Shown one piece after another: positions 16,171-23,594 of a DNA stretch of 31,848 nt. The notes under the pieces were generated by a model, which made no database searches, was not told the origin of the DNA, and saw nothing but the letters and a program-made list of their open reading frames with translations. Position 1 is the stretch's first letter. Each line of letters begins with the position of its first letter. A program made the translations under genes and the position numbers. This DNA comes from Lachnospiraceae bacterium (GTDB lineage: Bacteria > Bacillota > Clostridia > Lachnospirales > Lachnospiraceae), in the NCBI GenBank assembly GCA_015258065.1, contig JABZIZ010000023.1, positions 1-31,848 on the forward strand. Direction: 5' to 3'.

Positions 16171-17163
16171 TTACTTCAAGGTGGCGTACATCACTGCCTT
16201 GATGGTGTGCATACGATTATCCGCCTCATCAAACTGCCTTGCATGCTTGCCAAGGAAGACATCATCCGTTACTTCCATTGCTTCCAGGCCGTACTTCTGA
16301 TAGATATCCTCACCGATCGTGGTATTGCGATCGTGGAAGGAAGGCAGGCAGTGAAGGAAGATAGCAGTAGGCTTCGCCATTGCAAGCAGTTCCTTGTTGA
16401 CCTGATAAGGACGAAGCAGCTTGATTCTCTTCTCCCAAAGCTCTGCCGGCTCGCCCATGGAAAGCCAGATGTCGGTATACAGAACATCCGCATCCTTAGC
16501 ACCGATCTTGATGTCATCGGTCAGCTCGATTTCAGCGCCGGTCTCCTTGGCAATCTCTCTGCACTTTGCAACAAGATCATCCGTCGGCATAAGCTCCTTC
16601 GGTCCGCAAGCACAGAAGTGCATGCCAAGCTTTGCGCAAACGATCATCAGAGAATTTGCCACATTGTTTCTTGCGTCTCCGAAGAATGTCAGCTTGCGTC
16701 CTCTGACATCACCGAACTCTTCCTTTACGGTAAGAATATCCGCCAGCATCTGGGTCGGATGATACAGATCGGTCAGTCCGTTCCATACCGGAATTCCCGA
16801 ATATTTAGCCAGATCTTCCACGACTTTCTGATCAAAACCACGATACTCGATCCCGTCGAACATACGGCCAAGAACCTTAGCGGTATCTTCCAGAGACTCC
16901 TTCTTGCCCATCTGAGAAGAACCGGAATCCAGGAAGGTCACTCCCATTCCAAGATCGCGTGCGCCAACTTCGAATGCGCAACGAGTTCTGGTGGAAGTCT
17001 TCTCAAACAGCAGAACGACCTGCTTGCCCTTTAAATAGCTGTGATCCACACCGTTTGCCTTCATCTTCTTGAATTCAGCAGACAGCTCCAGCAGATATCT
17101 GATCTCAGCCGGCGTAAAGTCCAACAACGTCAAAAAACTTCTTCCTCTTACATTAACACCCAT
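16171..17163 (-). CDS. arcB: Ornithine carbamoyltransferase (catabolic)
   Basis: This protein splits citrulline with phosphate to give ornithine and carbamoyl phosphate in the ADI route. Motifs are FEKTSTRTRCAFE (carbamoyl-phosphate loop), DLYHPTQMLADILT, DIWLSMGE and FLHCLPSFHD (ornithine side). The start at 17163 gives 330 residues, the usual length, with AAAGGA eight bases upstream; the frame is open for 29 more codons without homology. Sequence motifs do not separate anabolic ArgF from catabolic ArcB; position between arcA and arcC makes the catabolic role likely. Confidence 0.94.
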   Translation of the reverse strand: MGVNVRGRSFLTLLDFTPAEIRYLLELSAEFKKMKANGVDHSYLKGKQVVLLFEKTSTRTRCAFEVGARDLGMGVTFLDSGSSQMGKKESLEDTAKVLGRMFDGIEYRGFDQKVVEDLAKYSGIPVWNGLTDLYHPTQMLADILTVKEEFGDVRGRKLTFFGDARNNVANSLMIVCAKLGMHFCACGPKELMPTDDLVAKCREIAKETGAEIELTDDIKIGAKDADVLYTDIWLSMGEPAELWEKRIKLLRPYQVNKELLAMAKPTAIFLHCLPSFHDRNTTIGEDIYQKYGLEAMEVTDDVFLGKHARQFDEADNRMHTIKAVMYATLK

Positions 17164-17276
17164 AACCATTTCCTTTCTGTTCTTTGCATATTGCAGGTGC
17201 AGTTCAATCCCTGAGCCACACCTATTGTAACGGGTGCCACAGGCATTCACCCATGGCGCCCCGTTTTACACATCAA

Positions 17277-18506
17277 TCAGTCTTCACGAACCAGAGGCAT
17301 AGACATGCATCTCGGGCCGCCGCGTCCTACGCAAAGGTTGGATGCTTCCAGCTCCAGTACATTGAACCCATTGTCCTTCAGATACTGGTTGGTGACATAA
17401 TTACGCTTGTAAACGATCACCGTTCCGGGAGCGATGCAAAGGGTATTGGATCCATCGTTCCACTGCTCTCTCTCTGCTGCCAGAGCATCTCCGGCACCGC
17501 AAGGGAAGAGACGAACCTTCTCAAGACCCATGAACTTTGCAAGAATCTCTTCCAGCTTTCCGGTATGCTCTTCAATCTTCACATCGTGATTGGCAGCATC
17601 CTTCGTGATTGCAAATACCTGCAGGGTTCCCATGATTCCCGGATGAATGGTGAATGCATCGGTATCAATCTGTGTGAACACGGTATCCAGATGCATGAAC
17701 GCACGGCTTACCGGGATATTGAAAGCAAGAATGGTTTCGATCTTGTTTCCTTCGTTCTCATAGAACATCTTCATTGCCAGATCCTGGATGGCTTCCGGCT
17801 GTGTTCTCTGAGACATTCCGATGAACAGAAGCTTCTCATTTACGTTGAGCACATCTCCACCTTCGATGTGGAAGTGGTTGTGACGTCCATACAGATCCGG
17901 TACGTTTCCGGCATAATCCGGATGATATTTGAAGATATAATCTGCGTAAATGGTCTCGCGATTTCTCGTTACAGAGAACATTCTGTTGATGACTGCACCG
18001 TTTCCTACAGAAGCAAACGGGTCACGGGTGAAGTACAGGTTCGGCATCGGATTGACAAGAAGATGGGAAGCCGTTGCAATACGGTCTACCAGGAAGTTGG
18101 TATGAATCTCACCCAGCTCTGCAAAGGTGATTCCGGACATGGTCTTCAGAACCAGTTCCTTCTCATCGGTGAATTTAGCCAGATATTCCTTGATAATCTT
18201 GTGATACACTTCGGTATGAACGCCGGACTCCTCAATCCACTGATCCAAGAACTTCTCCTTGATTTCAGGGCGTGCCTTCAGAGTCTCCGCCATTAAATCT
18301 TCCAGATAAACAACTTCTACACCATGGTCTCTCAGGATCTTGGCAAAACGATCGTGCTCATCTTGTGCATCCTTCAGGTCCGGGATGTCATCGAACAGCA
18401 GCTCTCCCAGCGTATCGGGAGTCAGGTTCAGAAGTTCCTCACCCGGTCTGTGCAGCAGCACTTTTTTGAGAGTTTTGATCTCACTTGTTACATGAATGTT
18501 GGACAT
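17277..18506 (-). CDS. arcA: Arginine deiminase
   Basis: The 409-residue enzyme hydrolyses arginine to citrulline and ammonia. MSNIHVTSEIKTLKKVLLHR is a typical start; FTRDPFASVG and HIEGGDVLNVNE hold the substrate-binding acidic residues and a catalytic His, FMHLDTVFTQID follows, and CVGRGGPRCMSMPL near the C-terminus contains the nucleophilic Cys. The start at 18506 has a perfect AAGGAGGAAAAA site; 16 upstream codons in the same frame are not homologous. It is first in the arc operon, 113 nt ahead of arcB. Confidence 0.96.
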   Translation of the reverse strand: MSNIHVTSEIKTLKKVLLHRPGEELLNLTPDTLGELLFDDIPDLKDAQDEHDRFAKILRDHGVEVVYLEDLMAETLKARPEIKEKFLDQWIEESGVHTEVYHKIIKEYLAKFTDEKELVLKTMSGITFAELGEIHTNFLVDRIATASHLLVNPMPNLYFTRDPFASVGNGAVINRMFSVTRNRETIYADYIFKYHPDYAGNVPDLYGRHNHFHIEGGDVLNVNEKLLFIGMSQRTQPEAIQDLAMKMFYENEGNKIETILAFNIPVSRAFMHLDTVFTQIDTDAFTIHPGIMGTLQVFAITKDAANHDVKIEEHTGKLEEILAKFMGLEKVRLFPCGAGDALAAEREQWNDGSNTLCIAPGTVIVYKRNYVTNQYLKDNGFNVLELEASNLCVGRGGPRCMSMPLVRED

Positions 18507-18613
18507 TTTTTCCTCCTTGTGATGAAATAGACAATCGCAGCCAGTCCGGCTCATTCTCTCTTTCCAACTGCTCTTATCTTAACGCACCGATAGTAAAAAG
18601 GATCTATCCCTTT

Positions 18614-18645
18614 TGGGTTAGGTCTCTTGAATATTGCCCAACCCA
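18614..18645. promoter_or_regulatory. Inverted repeat upstream of arcA, possible operator
   Basis: TGGGTT and AACCCA arms (6 bp, extended by GG/CC after one mismatch) surround an AT-rich centre about 110 nt before the arcA start. Its position would suit a regulator site, but no known box (ArgR, CRP/FNR) is recognisable. Confidence 0.35.
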
Positions 18646-18797
18646 TTCCTTATTGTATCCTTAATCTTGCACATGTATGGTAAAAGGATGGCAAAAAAAT
18701 TGTATAATTCTGCAAAAATCTACCCACTCAAAAGCCTATTTTTTCTCCCCTTCTATCCTGTATGCTCATTTTGGAAAAGAAAACATCAATGGCATGC

Positions 18798-18820
18798 AAA
18801 AAGAGCGGTCTCTCTCCGCT
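18798..18820 (-). terminator. Small terminator-like hairpin
   Basis: On the minus strand AGCGG pairs with CCGCT around a 7-nt loop and is followed by TTTTT. It lies about 65 nt past the stop of the possible membrane peptide at 18885-18992, consistent with a short transcript ending here. Confidence 0.4.
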
Positions 18821-18884
18821 TCGCTACCGATCTGTCTTTGCGCATACGCACACAAATCGATCCTGTCTTTTGTTTTGTGTCCGT

Positions 18885-18992
18885 TTAGTCCTGCTCCCTC
18901 TTTCCTATAAGCTCGTTCATCAGTGCAAACACCAGCCCCGCGCAACCAATGGCGATAAAATAGACTGCCAAAAATCTAAGTGCCTTCCTCAC
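18885..18992 (-). CDS. Possible small membrane protein (35 aa)
   Basis: From a GTG the frame encodes a basic start (RKALRF), one hydrophobic helix (LAVYFIAIGCAGLVFALM) and a charged end (ELIGKREQD). This is a plausible single-span topology. There is no clear ribosome site, and an overlapping short frame just upstream also encodes a hydrophobic stretch ending SVKREEGT. I do not recognise a family. A terminator-like hairpin downstream is the only other support. Confidence 0.25.
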   Translation of the reverse strand: MRKALRFLAVYFIAIGCAGLVFALMNELIGKREQD

Positions 18993-19082
18993 GTTTTACA
19001 GAGAAGAGTCCTAGCGCAATCCCTGCAACCTTGCTCCTCTCTTACCTCCCTTCTATCTCTCGAGTCACATATATGATATCAC

Positions 19083-19101
19083 ATAAGAAGTACTTTCTTA
19101 T
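19083..19101. repeat. Inverted repeat ATAAGAA-N5-TTCTTAT
   Basis: Perfect 7-bp arms surround GTACT in an AT-rich region about 70 nt upstream of the promoter-like element for the 52-residue gene. It may be an operator. Confidence 0.35.
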
Positions 19102-19153
19102 AAATTTATTAGTTTGATAGGATTGTAATTCCAGCGTGAAACGGATTTCAAAG

Positions 19154-19184
19154 TTGAATTTACAAAAAAATGGAAAAATATAAT
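19154..19184 (+). promoter_or_regulatory. Promoter-like element before small membrane gene
   Basis: TTGAAT and TATAAT are separated by 19 bp; the -10 is perfect and the spacing slightly long. It ends about 70 nt before the gene at 19253. Confidence 0.4.
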
Positions 19185-19252
19185 ATAAATAGAAAGATAG
19201 CCACCCATAAAGGGAGATCTACTAAAATGGTAGAGCAAATCAAGGAGAAAAA

Positions 19253-19411
19253 ATGAAACACCAACTCGAGATCATTTTGTTATCAATGGTTGTATTAGAC
19301 ATCATGGATGGAGATTTCAGAAGTTTCTCAATATTAGGCATCATCAAAGCCGCACTCTATCTATTATGTTTTGCGTTGCTCATATTGAAAAAGCAAGAGA
19401 GCAAGGATTAA
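19253..19411 (+). CDS. Small membrane protein (52 aa)
   Basis: ATG 19253 is preceded by a strong AAGGAGA site. The product starts MKHQLEIILLSMVVLDIMDG, then has a second hydrophobic helix (KAALYLLCFALLILKK) and a short charged tail. Two short spans or one span with an amphipathic start are possible. The plus-strand orientation is opposite to the prophage genes that begin about 100 nt further on. I do not recognise the family. A following frame includes TQKDLAKQLDVYQN, weakly like a helix-turn-helix start, but it runs into the prophage and cannot be supported. Confidence 0.55.
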   Translation: MKHQLEIILLSMVVLDIMDGDFRSFSILGIIKAALYLLCFALLILKKQESKD

Positions 19412-19511
19412 ATCCGGGAGAAAAATCCAAAAATGCAAGAGGTGTAGCGGTTATAACGCAAAAAGATCTTGCCAAGCAATTAGATGTCTATCAAAATCAC
19501 TCGGTGAGATG

Positions 19512-19814
19512 TTACGGGATAATCTCTTCTATCCCCTTTGCAGTGTGATACATCTTGCGCATGATGCTGTTTTCTTGCAAATACCCAAGACCTTTTTCTT
19601 CAGCATCGATCTGCGTTTCTCCGGTGATGTTCTTTTTGATCTGAACTCCTTTGATATGGCCGACATCCGCCATCATTTCCAGATATCTGTTATATCGCCC
19701 CTCTGATACTTTCAGATGCTCCGGACTGACCTGCTCCAGTAAATCAAACTTCGGATAATCCATCGCCCGCTCTAAGGACGAGAGGATTTTATAAACTGCC
19801 CTGAAGTTGTCCAT
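19512..19814 (-). CDS. YjcQ family phage protein
   Basis: The 100-residue product matches YjcQ, a small winged-helix-like phage protein: MDNFRAVYKILSSLERAMDY, then SPEHLKVSEGRYNRYLEMM and DVGHIKGVQI, and a C-terminal helix GLGYLQENSIMRKMYHTAKG. The biological role of YjcQ is unknown. It is the last minus-strand gene of the prophage remnant and follows a truncated relative of the same module (19822-19986). Confidence 0.75.
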   Translation of the reverse strand: MDNFRAVYKILSSLERAMDYPKFDLLEQVSPEHLKVSEGRYNRYLEMMADVGHIKGVQIKKNITGETQIDAEEKGLGYLQENSIMRKMYHTAKGIEEIIP

Positions 19815-19821
19815 GAGTTAA

Positions 19822-19986
19822 TCAATGATCAATGCAAATGACATCATAAAGCCACTGGTCGTTCTGCACGCCTTTGCTTACTGCTTCCCGAAATGTCGTG
19901 CTGTTATATGCGATCTTCCTCTTCTTGCAGGCATACAGATACACGAGAATCCGGTATAAAATCACATCGTAATCATCCTTTGCCAT
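19822..19986 (-). CDS. Short YjcQ-like protein, C-terminally truncated
   Basis: The frame encodes 54 residues starting MAKDDYDVILYRILVYLYAC, which is the start of a longer phage protein often encoded next to YjcQ. After about 35 residues the resemblance ends and the frame stops early. The same first 22 codons recur at 21232-21167, fused there to a MuF gene, so this is a mobile or duplicated start segment. The start lies next to the stop of the possible immunity gene (19988). Confidence 0.5.
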   Translation of the reverse strand: MAKDDYDVILYRILVYLYACKKRKIAYNSTTFREAVSKGVQNDQWLYDVICIDH

Positions 19987-19987
19987 T

Positions 19988-20356
19988 TCACCCTCCTGCG
20001 TTCATATATCCTGATACAGCCGACAGACTAAGAAGCGATTCTCTTCCTAGAAGCGGCTTTAGGATGTCTTCGCTTACCTCGTCTCTTAATCCTTCCATCA
20101 CCGTAAAATCACATACTTCCGATACAGCCTTGTCTTTTTCCTTTGCCATATCCTCGATAAATCCGAACACCTCTTTCTGGAGGTTCTTATCGTCTGATTC
20201 AGCTGCTTTTACCGCTATCGGTACGAAAGCATAAGCAAATACAACGTGAACTCCGGAATCAGCGTCAAGGATGTCCTCTTCTCGCTGCCTTCTGTATTCC
20301 GCGTCAAATTCCGGTATTCTTTTTCTCGCATCGTTAATCAGCTCGTTATACTCCAT
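19988..20356 (-). CDS. Putative immunity protein for MuF cassette A
   Basis: This 122-residue, mostly helical and acidic protein (MEYNELINDARKRIPEF at the start, LLGRESLLSLSAVSGYM near the end) begins inside the last codons of the MuF-A gene; the ORFs overlap by about 10 nt. Its small size, acidity and position directly after a variable C-terminal extension are those of polymorphic toxin immunity genes. ATG 20356 is chosen over GTG 20362. Immunity function is inference from layout; no family could be named. Confidence 0.6.
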   Translation of the reverse strand: MEYNELINDARKRIPEFDAEYRRQREEDILDADSGVHVVFAYAFVPIAVKAAESDDKNLQKEVFGFIEDMAKEKDKAVSEVCDFTVMEGLRDEVSEDILKPLLGRESLLSLSAVSGYMNAGG

Positions 20357-21113
20357 CTCCACTGGCCTCTCTCAGCTTCTGTAACCTTTCTCTCAACACC
20401 AGTTTATCTCGTTCCGGGATATCCTTCAACAACGTCCTCTCGATCTGACGTATCAAATCTTTCACCTTCTGATAATGATCGCCGCCATTTCTTCCGCATT
20501 TCAGCCCAGTCTCTATTTCAAACCTTCTTATTGATGCCGTATCTCCATCTCCGATGAAAGATTTTTTGCGGAAATCCGACCGAATTACCGCCCTTGCTTC
20601 CTCCAAATCGCACGACTCCAAAGTCTCCTTCATCTTGTGGTCGCCAATCCACTCTTTATATGCCGCAAGCAGTGTCTTTCCGTTTGCTCCCGTGTAGAAA
20701 TCCGGCCCGTTGTCGTTCTCTTCCGCATACTGTTGCCGTCGCATCGAGTTGATCTTTTCTCTTGATGTATTTCCTTCGGCACAGTTGTATTCCTCTCGAA
20801 GCTTATCTGGCTCATACCCCGCCACATCGAGGTCTTTTGAGAAGCGAATCGCAAATTCGCACTGGCAGTTCGCATGTATGTGCTCGGCGTGGTCGCCCTG
20901 AACTGTCCTGTTCGTCGCCGGTCTCCATCCGGCGGAGGCGATCATTGAGCAGTACGCACAGGAATCGCCCGAGGGAATCCATGCAAACTCTGCGTGATCT
21001 CGTCTGGCATTTTTTAGCATCGTGTCCGCCCCAATCTGCTTTACCAGCCGGGAGACGGCATCGCCTAAAAGCTTTCCATCCGGAGACTGTTTCAGCGTAC
21101 CTTTTACCGACAT
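20346..21113 (-). CDS. MuF minor capsid protein A: truncated start, unique C-terminal extension
   Basis: The shared MuF part has SPDGKLLGDAVSRLVKQ, the zinc-type cluster CAYCSMIASAGW and HAEHIHANCQCEF, and it matches copies B and C. After about residue 130 the sequence is unique (DFYTGANGKTLLAAYKEW, then GGDHYQKVKDLIRQIER), as in polymorphic toxins carried on MuF proteins. The first roughly 85 residues of MuF are missing: homology begins at ARVPAAKPADIPDYGE (about 21168), where the DNA joins a YjcQ-like start. The ATG at 21113 has no clear ribosome site, so expression is doubtful. The toxin-like activity is not identifiable from sequence. Confidence 0.65.
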   Translation of the reverse strand: MSVKGTLKQSPDGKLLGDAVSRLVKQIGADTMLKNARRDHAEFAWIPSGDSCAYCSMIASAGWRPATNRTVQGDHAEHIHANCQCEFAIRFSKDLDVAGYEPDKLREEYNCAEGNTSREKINSMRRQQYAEENDNGPDFYTGANGKTLLAAYKEWIGDHKMKETLESCDLEEARAVIRSDFRKKSFIGDGDTASIRRFEIETGLKCGRNGGDHYQKVKDLIRQIERTLLKDIPERDKLVLRERLQKLREASGDGV

Positions 21114-21232
21114 TGCAACTTCCCCATAGTCCGGAATGTCTGCTGGTTTGGCTGCCGGAACTCTTGCTTTTTGCAGGCGTACAAATAAACCAGTAATCGG
21201 TAAAGCACTACCTGATAATCGTCTTTTGCCAT
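21104..21232 (-). pseudogene. YjcQ-like start fused out of frame to MuF DNA
   Basis: The first 22 codons (MAKDDYQVVLYRLLVYLYAC) copy the module at 19986. The frame then runs into MuF coding DNA in the wrong frame and stops at 21104. In the MuF frame the joint reads RLQKARVPA, versus RLQGARVPA in copy B, so the crossover used a short shared stretch around CGCCTGCAA. Its ATG overlaps the upstream stop (TAATG). Confidence 0.65.
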
Positions 21233-21483
21233 TATTGTTTTTCCCTTCTCAGCGCCCCTTTGCCCTCTTGAATATTTTGTGCCATTGCTATTGATATCTT
21301 CGTGAGCTGGCTCTTGTCTATCGGCTCTCCGTTGAGTTTCTTTGTCTCAATATATGCTATTAGCGTTTCCCTGTTCTCGTCCATCCCGGCGGCACTTGTA
21401 ACAAATTTGACAAAATCGTCATCGTCGCCACTTATGTCTAAAAGCAATTCTATTAACTTGTTCACGGTTTCAGTGATTTCCAC
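21232..21483 (-). CDS. Small acidic protein (83 aa), possible orphan immunity protein
   Basis: From GTG 21483 the product reads EITETVNKLIELLLDISGDD and later LNGEPIDKSQLTKISIAMAQ. It is acidic, helical and has no recognised family. Its ribosome site is weak (AAGGCAGG). It lies between two joints in the cassette array. By size and place it could be an immunity gene whose toxin has been lost, but this is inference. Confidence 0.5.
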   Translation of the reverse strand: MEITETVNKLIELLLDISGDDDDFVKFVTSAAGMDENRETLIAYIETKKLNGEPIDKSQLTKISIAMAQNIQEGKGALRREKQ

Positions 21484-21511
21484 TATCTGCGCCTGCCTTT
21501 TATCTTCGCAA

Positions 21512-21718
21512 CTGCTTCGTGTCGCTTCAAGAAGTATCGTCGCTATCGGGTATGACCTCGAATCAGCGACCTTGCGTCTCGTCTTTCGTAAAGGTCAGGT
21601 TGATGACTATTACGAAGTTCCGCCTGTGATTGTCAGTCAATTTCGTGCCGCCCCTTCAAAAGGCAGGTATTATTCCAACTTTATAAAGGGTCATTTTAAT
21701 CGACAGCGTATTCAATAA
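21512..21718 (+). pseudogene. KTSC-domain fragment on the opposite strand
   Basis: The plus-strand frame encodes SRSIVAIGYDLESATLRLVF, then YYEVPPVIVSQF and SKGRYYSNFIKGHF. This is nearly a whole KTSC domain (about 60 residues), a small domain common in phages and DNA-handling proteins. No start codon lies in front of it; upstream the frame only overlaps another gene in antisense. It is the sole plus-strand phage-like gene in a minus-strand block, so it was probably inverted or inserted as a fragment. Confidence 0.6.
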
Positions 21719-21888
21719 CCTGCGCTGCCAGAGTTTCCTCCACCCGTTATGCTATCCACTTCGATCACGACCGTGGTGTGCGGGTGGAAATTCTCTTGCA
21801 GATAATCGGCGACCTTCCTACTTAGTCTCAAAAGTTCCTTTGTTTCTCCTTCGAACCCGCTGGTGCATGGAATATCATCTTTCTCCAT
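21712..21888 (-). CDS. Small conserved phage-type protein (58 aa)
   Basis: The product includes FEGETKELLRLSRKVADYLQ and ENFHPHTTVVIEVDSI, a pattern I associate with small uncharacterised proteins of Firmicutes phages. The end (GGGNSGSAGY) is probably altered by the joint with the KTSC fragment at about 21714. ATG 21888 overlaps the stop of the upstream gene (TGATG). Confidence 0.5.
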   Translation of the reverse strand: MEKDDIPCTSGFEGETKELLRLSRKVADYLQENFHPHTTVVIEVDSITGGGNSGSAGY

Positions 21889-22106
21889 CACTCTCTACCT
21901 TTCAGCAAATAGCGACTGTCTATGTCAAAATCAAGTCCTATCTTCTGGAGATTATCGTCTCCGCATGTGCTTTGAATGATAGACAGTGCTTCCGTGTAGG
22001 CCACAGTTTGACCTGCGTCATAGTCGGTTCGCTCGCCTTTCCCTTTTATTCCATCCAGTTCTTCAACAATGCCCTGAACAATATCCCTTATCAAATCAAG
22101 TTCCAT
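21888..22106 (-). CDS. Small acidic protein (72 aa), cassette-associated
   Basis: The product MELDLIRDIVQGIVEELDG contains TVAYTEALSIIQSTCGDD and ends LDFDIDSRYLLKGRE. It is strongly acidic. It shares its stop with the start of the next gene. I recall similar small proteins near polymorphic toxins and phage minor capsid genes, but cannot name a family. It could be an orphan immunity protein or a phage accessory protein. Confidence 0.5.
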   Translation of the reverse strand: MELDLIRDIVQGIVEELDGIKGKGERTDYDAGQTVAYTEALSIIQSTCGDDNLQKIGLDFDIDSRYLLKGRE

Positions 22107-22114
22107 CACCGAAT

Positions 22115-22237
22115 CTATCCTTCCGGATCGTAGACTAAAAAGCTCCCGTTTTGGATCGAATAAACCTGCGATATAAATTCCCGAACTTCTCCAAGTTTAT
22201 TTGAAACTCTCAATTCAACCTTGACGGTCATCGTCAT
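22115..22237 (-). CDS. Short phage protein (40 aa)
   Basis: ATG 22237 has GAGAGGGAC before it. The product reads MTMTVKVELRVSNKLGEVRE and then FISQVYSIQNGSFLVYDPEG, a compact beta-rich peptide. It sits in a tightly packed row of small genes after immunity gene B. No function is recognised. Confidence 0.4.
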   Translation of the reverse strand: MTMTVKVELRVSNKLGEVREFISQVYSIQNGSFLVYDPEG

Positions 22238-22245
22238 GTCCCTCT

Positions 22246-22326
22246 CTATAGCTTGCTGATCGTTCTTGTCAGCTTGTGAATCTCATCCCGAATTTCCCGG
22301 AGGACTTTTACCTCGTCACTCATCAT
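22246..22326 (-). CDS. Very short coiled-coil-like peptide (26 aa)
   Basis: MMSDEVKVLREIRDEIHKLT begins right after the stop of immunity gene B (22328) and ends 9 nt before the next start. It has heptad-like Leu/Ile spacing. Short peptides of this kind are common in phage operons, but no independent support is available. Confidence 0.35.
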   Translation of the reverse strand: MMSDEVKVLREIRDEIHKLTRTISKL

Positions 22327-22327
22327 T

Positions 22328-22591
22328 TCACGCTCCTATCTCCATGGTCATATCCTGCACCATCTGGTCAATTCCTGAATAATCCGACGGATAGAATAGA
22401 TCTCCGTCGTCCTCGTCATTATATTCTATTCCCACGGCAATTTCCGGATCGCTAAATGTAAAAAGCGAAAATTTTTCGCCGCGTTCGTTTATAAAACTAT
22501 TTTCTCTCGTTTTCTTGTATTTCTGTGACAAAGCTTCCTCAAGAGCAACTTTCAACGCGTCACTGTTTTTTGATATTTCCGTCCATGTCAT
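22328..22591 (-). CDS. Putative immunity protein for MuF cassette B
   Basis: The 87-residue product starts MTWTEISKNSDALKVALEEA and has SFINERGEKFSLFTFSD and PSDYSGIDQMVQDM. It is acidic and overlaps the MuF-B 3' end by 32 nt. Start 22591 is set by AAGGAGGCACGTT. Its position after a unique toxin-like C-terminus fits an immunity gene. No family name is claimed. Confidence 0.65.
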   Translation of the reverse strand: MTWTEISKNSDALKVALEEALSQKYKKTRENSFINERGEKFSLFTFSDPEIAVGIEYNDEDDGDLFYPSDYSGIDQMVQDMTMEIGA

Positions 22592-23594
22592 AACGTGCCT
22601 CCTTCTCGCCATTCTTCACTTTCCAGTATGCCCATCCATGATGCGATCCCTTTTCTGGGTGATACTGGAAAATCCCATCTCCGCCGTAATTGATTCTGTA
22701 TCCGCCACCATCTTCAAACGAGACTCCCTTGAGTCCTCCACGTCCGAGCGGCTTGACCTCATATCCTGTCTGCTCGATGGCTGTCCTCATACCTTCAGGC
22801 GTAAAAAGAGCTAATCCCTCGTGGTTATTTATTATAGCATCAGTTAGCCTCGAAGAGTCAGTCGTATTATTCAACTGTTCGGCGAGTGCGTTCTCTATCG
22901 CCTGCTGCCTCTGCTCTTTCTTGTCAGCATCGTACTTTCCCCGTCGCATGTAATTAATCTTTTCTTGCCACGTCGCACCTTCAGCGTCGTCCAGTTCCTC
23001 TTTCAGTTTCTCCGGCTCATATCCGGATACGTCTAATTCTGACGTGAACCTAATTGCAAATTCGCAGTTACAATTTGCATGTATGTGCTCCGCGTGATCT
23101 CCTGACACTGTTTCTTTGGTGGCTCTTTGCCACCCGTTCGATGCAAGCATTAGACAGAAGGGACATGCGTCTCCGGAGGGAATCCATGCGAATTCCGCGT
23201 GATCTCGTCTGGCGTTTTTCAACATCGTATCCGCCCCAACCTGTTTCACGAGCCTGGAAACGGAATCGCCAAGCAATTTCCCTTCCGGTGACTGCACTAG
23301 TACCCCGTTTACAGATTTCGCGACTTCCCCATAATCCGGAATGTCTGCGGGTTTCGCCGCGGGAACTCTCGCCCCTTGCAATCGCGCAATTGCATCATAC
23401 ATTTCGCACGCAAGTTCCCCCGAACCTTCGCCATATTTTTGCACAAGTGCCATCCCGTAATCTATTAGCTTTTTTCGGTCATTAAGTCCGTTTCTTCCAG
23501 CAAATGCCAACATCTCCCGTGCTGCCCTACTGTTGATCATTGCCAGTGATGCCGTGTACGCCTTCCATTTTGTCGATGCTATCTTAGTATGCAT
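22560..23594 (-). CDS. MuF minor capsid protein B with toxin-like C-terminal domain
   Basis: This is the only intact copy (344 residues). Residues 1-200 are the MuF-like part: KWKAYTASLAMINSRAAREM, KYGEGSGELACEMYDAIARL and the metal-type cluster CPFCLMLASNGW with HAEHIHANCNCEF. Residues about 235-344 are unique to this copy: LALFTPEGMRTAIEQTGYEV, KGVSFEDGGGYRINYGGD and YHPEKGSHHGWAYWKV. The HP/HHG/YWK pattern with a preceding GGYRINYGG recalls small RNase-type toxin domains, but that is not proven. It has its own GAGGAG site and is preceded by a duplicated portal 3' end. MuF-linked polymorphic toxins are known in Firmicutes temperate phages. Confidence 0.75.
   Translation of the reverse strand: MHTKIASTKWKAYTASLAMINSRAAREMLAFAGRNGLNDRKKLIDYGMALVQKYGEGSGELACEMYDAIARLQGARVPAAKPADIPDYGEVAKSVNGVLVQSPEGKLLGDSVSRLVKQVGADTMLKNARRDHAEFAWIPSGDACPFCLMLASNGWQRATKETVSGDHAEHIHANCNCEFAIRFTSELDVSGYEPEKLKEELDDAEGATWQEKINYMRRGKYDADKKEQRQQAIENALAEQLNNTTDSSRLTDAIINNHEGLALFTPEGMRTAIEQTGYEVKPLGRGGLKGVSFEDGGGYRINYGGDGIFQYHPEKGSHHGWAYWKVKNGEKEARYDMDGNIKKQ

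Larger units (their letters stand above)
18646..19252. other. Intergenic region between arcA and prophage edge
   Basis: No long gene is supported here. Plus-strand frames at 18634-19076 have no ribosome site and no homology. The stretch holds a possible 35-residue membrane peptide on the minus strand (18885-18992) with a hairpin after it, an inverted repeat at 19083-19101, and a promoter-like element before the small gene at 19253. Confidence 0.5.

Noticed and set aside
18634..19076. Plus-strand frames of 77-104 codons upstream of arcA
   Set aside because: No ribosome site, composition like intergenic DNA, and they cross a minus-strand hairpin and promoter region.
19366..19548. Frame with TQKDLAKQLDVYQN resembling a helix-turn-helix start
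   Set aside because: Too short, overlaps the 52-residue gene and runs into antisense of YjcQ; chance similarity cannot be excluded.
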